Positions 63,886 to 64,000 of a DNA stretch of 64,000 bases are shown in pieces. The stretch's first letter is position 1. Each line of letters opens with the position of its first letter. Position numbers and translations under genes: made by a program. Below the pieces are notes generated by a model. The model worked only from the letters and a program-made list of their open reading frames with translations. It was not told the DNA's origin and made no database searches. The stretch is from Betaproteobacteria bacterium (GTDB taxonomy: Bacteria > Pseudomonadota > Gammaproteobacteria > Burkholderiales > JAEUOS01), in NCBI GenBank assembly GCA_028292405.1, contig JAQGMJ010000043.1:1-64000 (forward strand), read 5' to 3'.

Positions 63886-64000
63886 GGCTTCACCAGCCCA
63901 AGCACTCCGGTTTTTCCGGTCTGCCTTCGCCATGTGGGGCTTTCAGGCAGGTCTTCCCGCGCCTTGGCGTATGCATTCTGCGTTCGACATGCCGGGGCGG
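63882..64000 (-). CDS. 3' end of upstream gene, possibly molybdopterin oxidoreductase
   Basis: The frame entering from the right edge encodes NAYAKAREDLPESPTWRRQT and ends LGLVKP at a TGA that overlaps the fdhD ATG. Only 39 codons are visible and the family cannot be read from them. FdhD is commonly coupled to FdhF/YdeP-type enzymes, which makes such an enzyme likely. Confidence 0.4.
   Translation of the reverse strand, partial: APACRTQNAYAKAREDLPESPTWRRQTGKTGVLGLVKP

Overview
The window reads as a chromosomal segment of a betaproteobacterium of the Burkholderiales, probably Oxalobacteraceae (Herbaspirillum / Noviherbaspirillum / Massilia-like). The inference rests on gene content (Bug-family solute receptor, type IV pilin, trehalose operon, many GGDEF/EAL and PAS proteins) and on high-GC codon use. 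No database search was possible. No rRNA, CRISPR array or complete insertion sequence was seen.

Positions 1-20000 look like ordinary core or housekeeping sequence. They hold the start of a type IV pilin gene (minus strand, with a sigma-54-type promoter), a TetR regulator divergent from an MFS transporter with two shared operators, CDP-diacylglycerol diphosphatase, an otsB-mscS-otsA osmoprotection operon, ygiD-doxX, a phosphoesterase, a DUF3124 protein, a frameshifted acetyltransferase gene, a complete RND efflux operon with a divergent AcrR-like repressor and an AcrR-type operator, a YfcE-like phosphoesterase and a Bug-family binding protein.

At 20009 lies a tRNA-Lys(CTT). Its 3' part is repeated as a 50-bp direct repeat at 24967-25016. 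The two copies bracket a compact integrated element of about 4.9 kb: an N-terminally shortened tyrosine recombinase, a large inverted repeat, an orphan CheB-type methylesterase, an RsbRD/histidine kinase and a stand-alone receiver. Its cargo appears to be signal transduction only.

From 25 kb to the right edge the DNA is mosaic and visibly less GC-rich, with many small stress-associated families (DUF2726, DUF2934, two DUF3606-like proteins, two Hsp20 genes plus an Hsp20 remnant). It also holds a dense set of large signalling proteins: a PAS-PAS hybrid kinase, two GGDEF-EAL proteins with degenerate GGDEF sites, a Ser/Thr kinase fused to a PhnD-like domain, a Cache-PAS-GGDEF cyclase and a Cache-GAF kinase. 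Several genes here carry single-base indels. This is probably a second, larger island next to the same tRNA, whose far end is outside the window.

The right part holds the most unusual gene set: the Cache-GAF histidine kinase, a small protein, a NPPY-type methyltransferase and a PurD-like ATP-grasp enzyme with overlapping starts and stops, facing a convergent haem-oxygenase-like iron enzyme. It is followed by an oxidative and aldehyde stress operon (large catalase, zinc alcohol/formaldehyde dehydrogenase, ferritin-like protein), two small proteins and fdhD.
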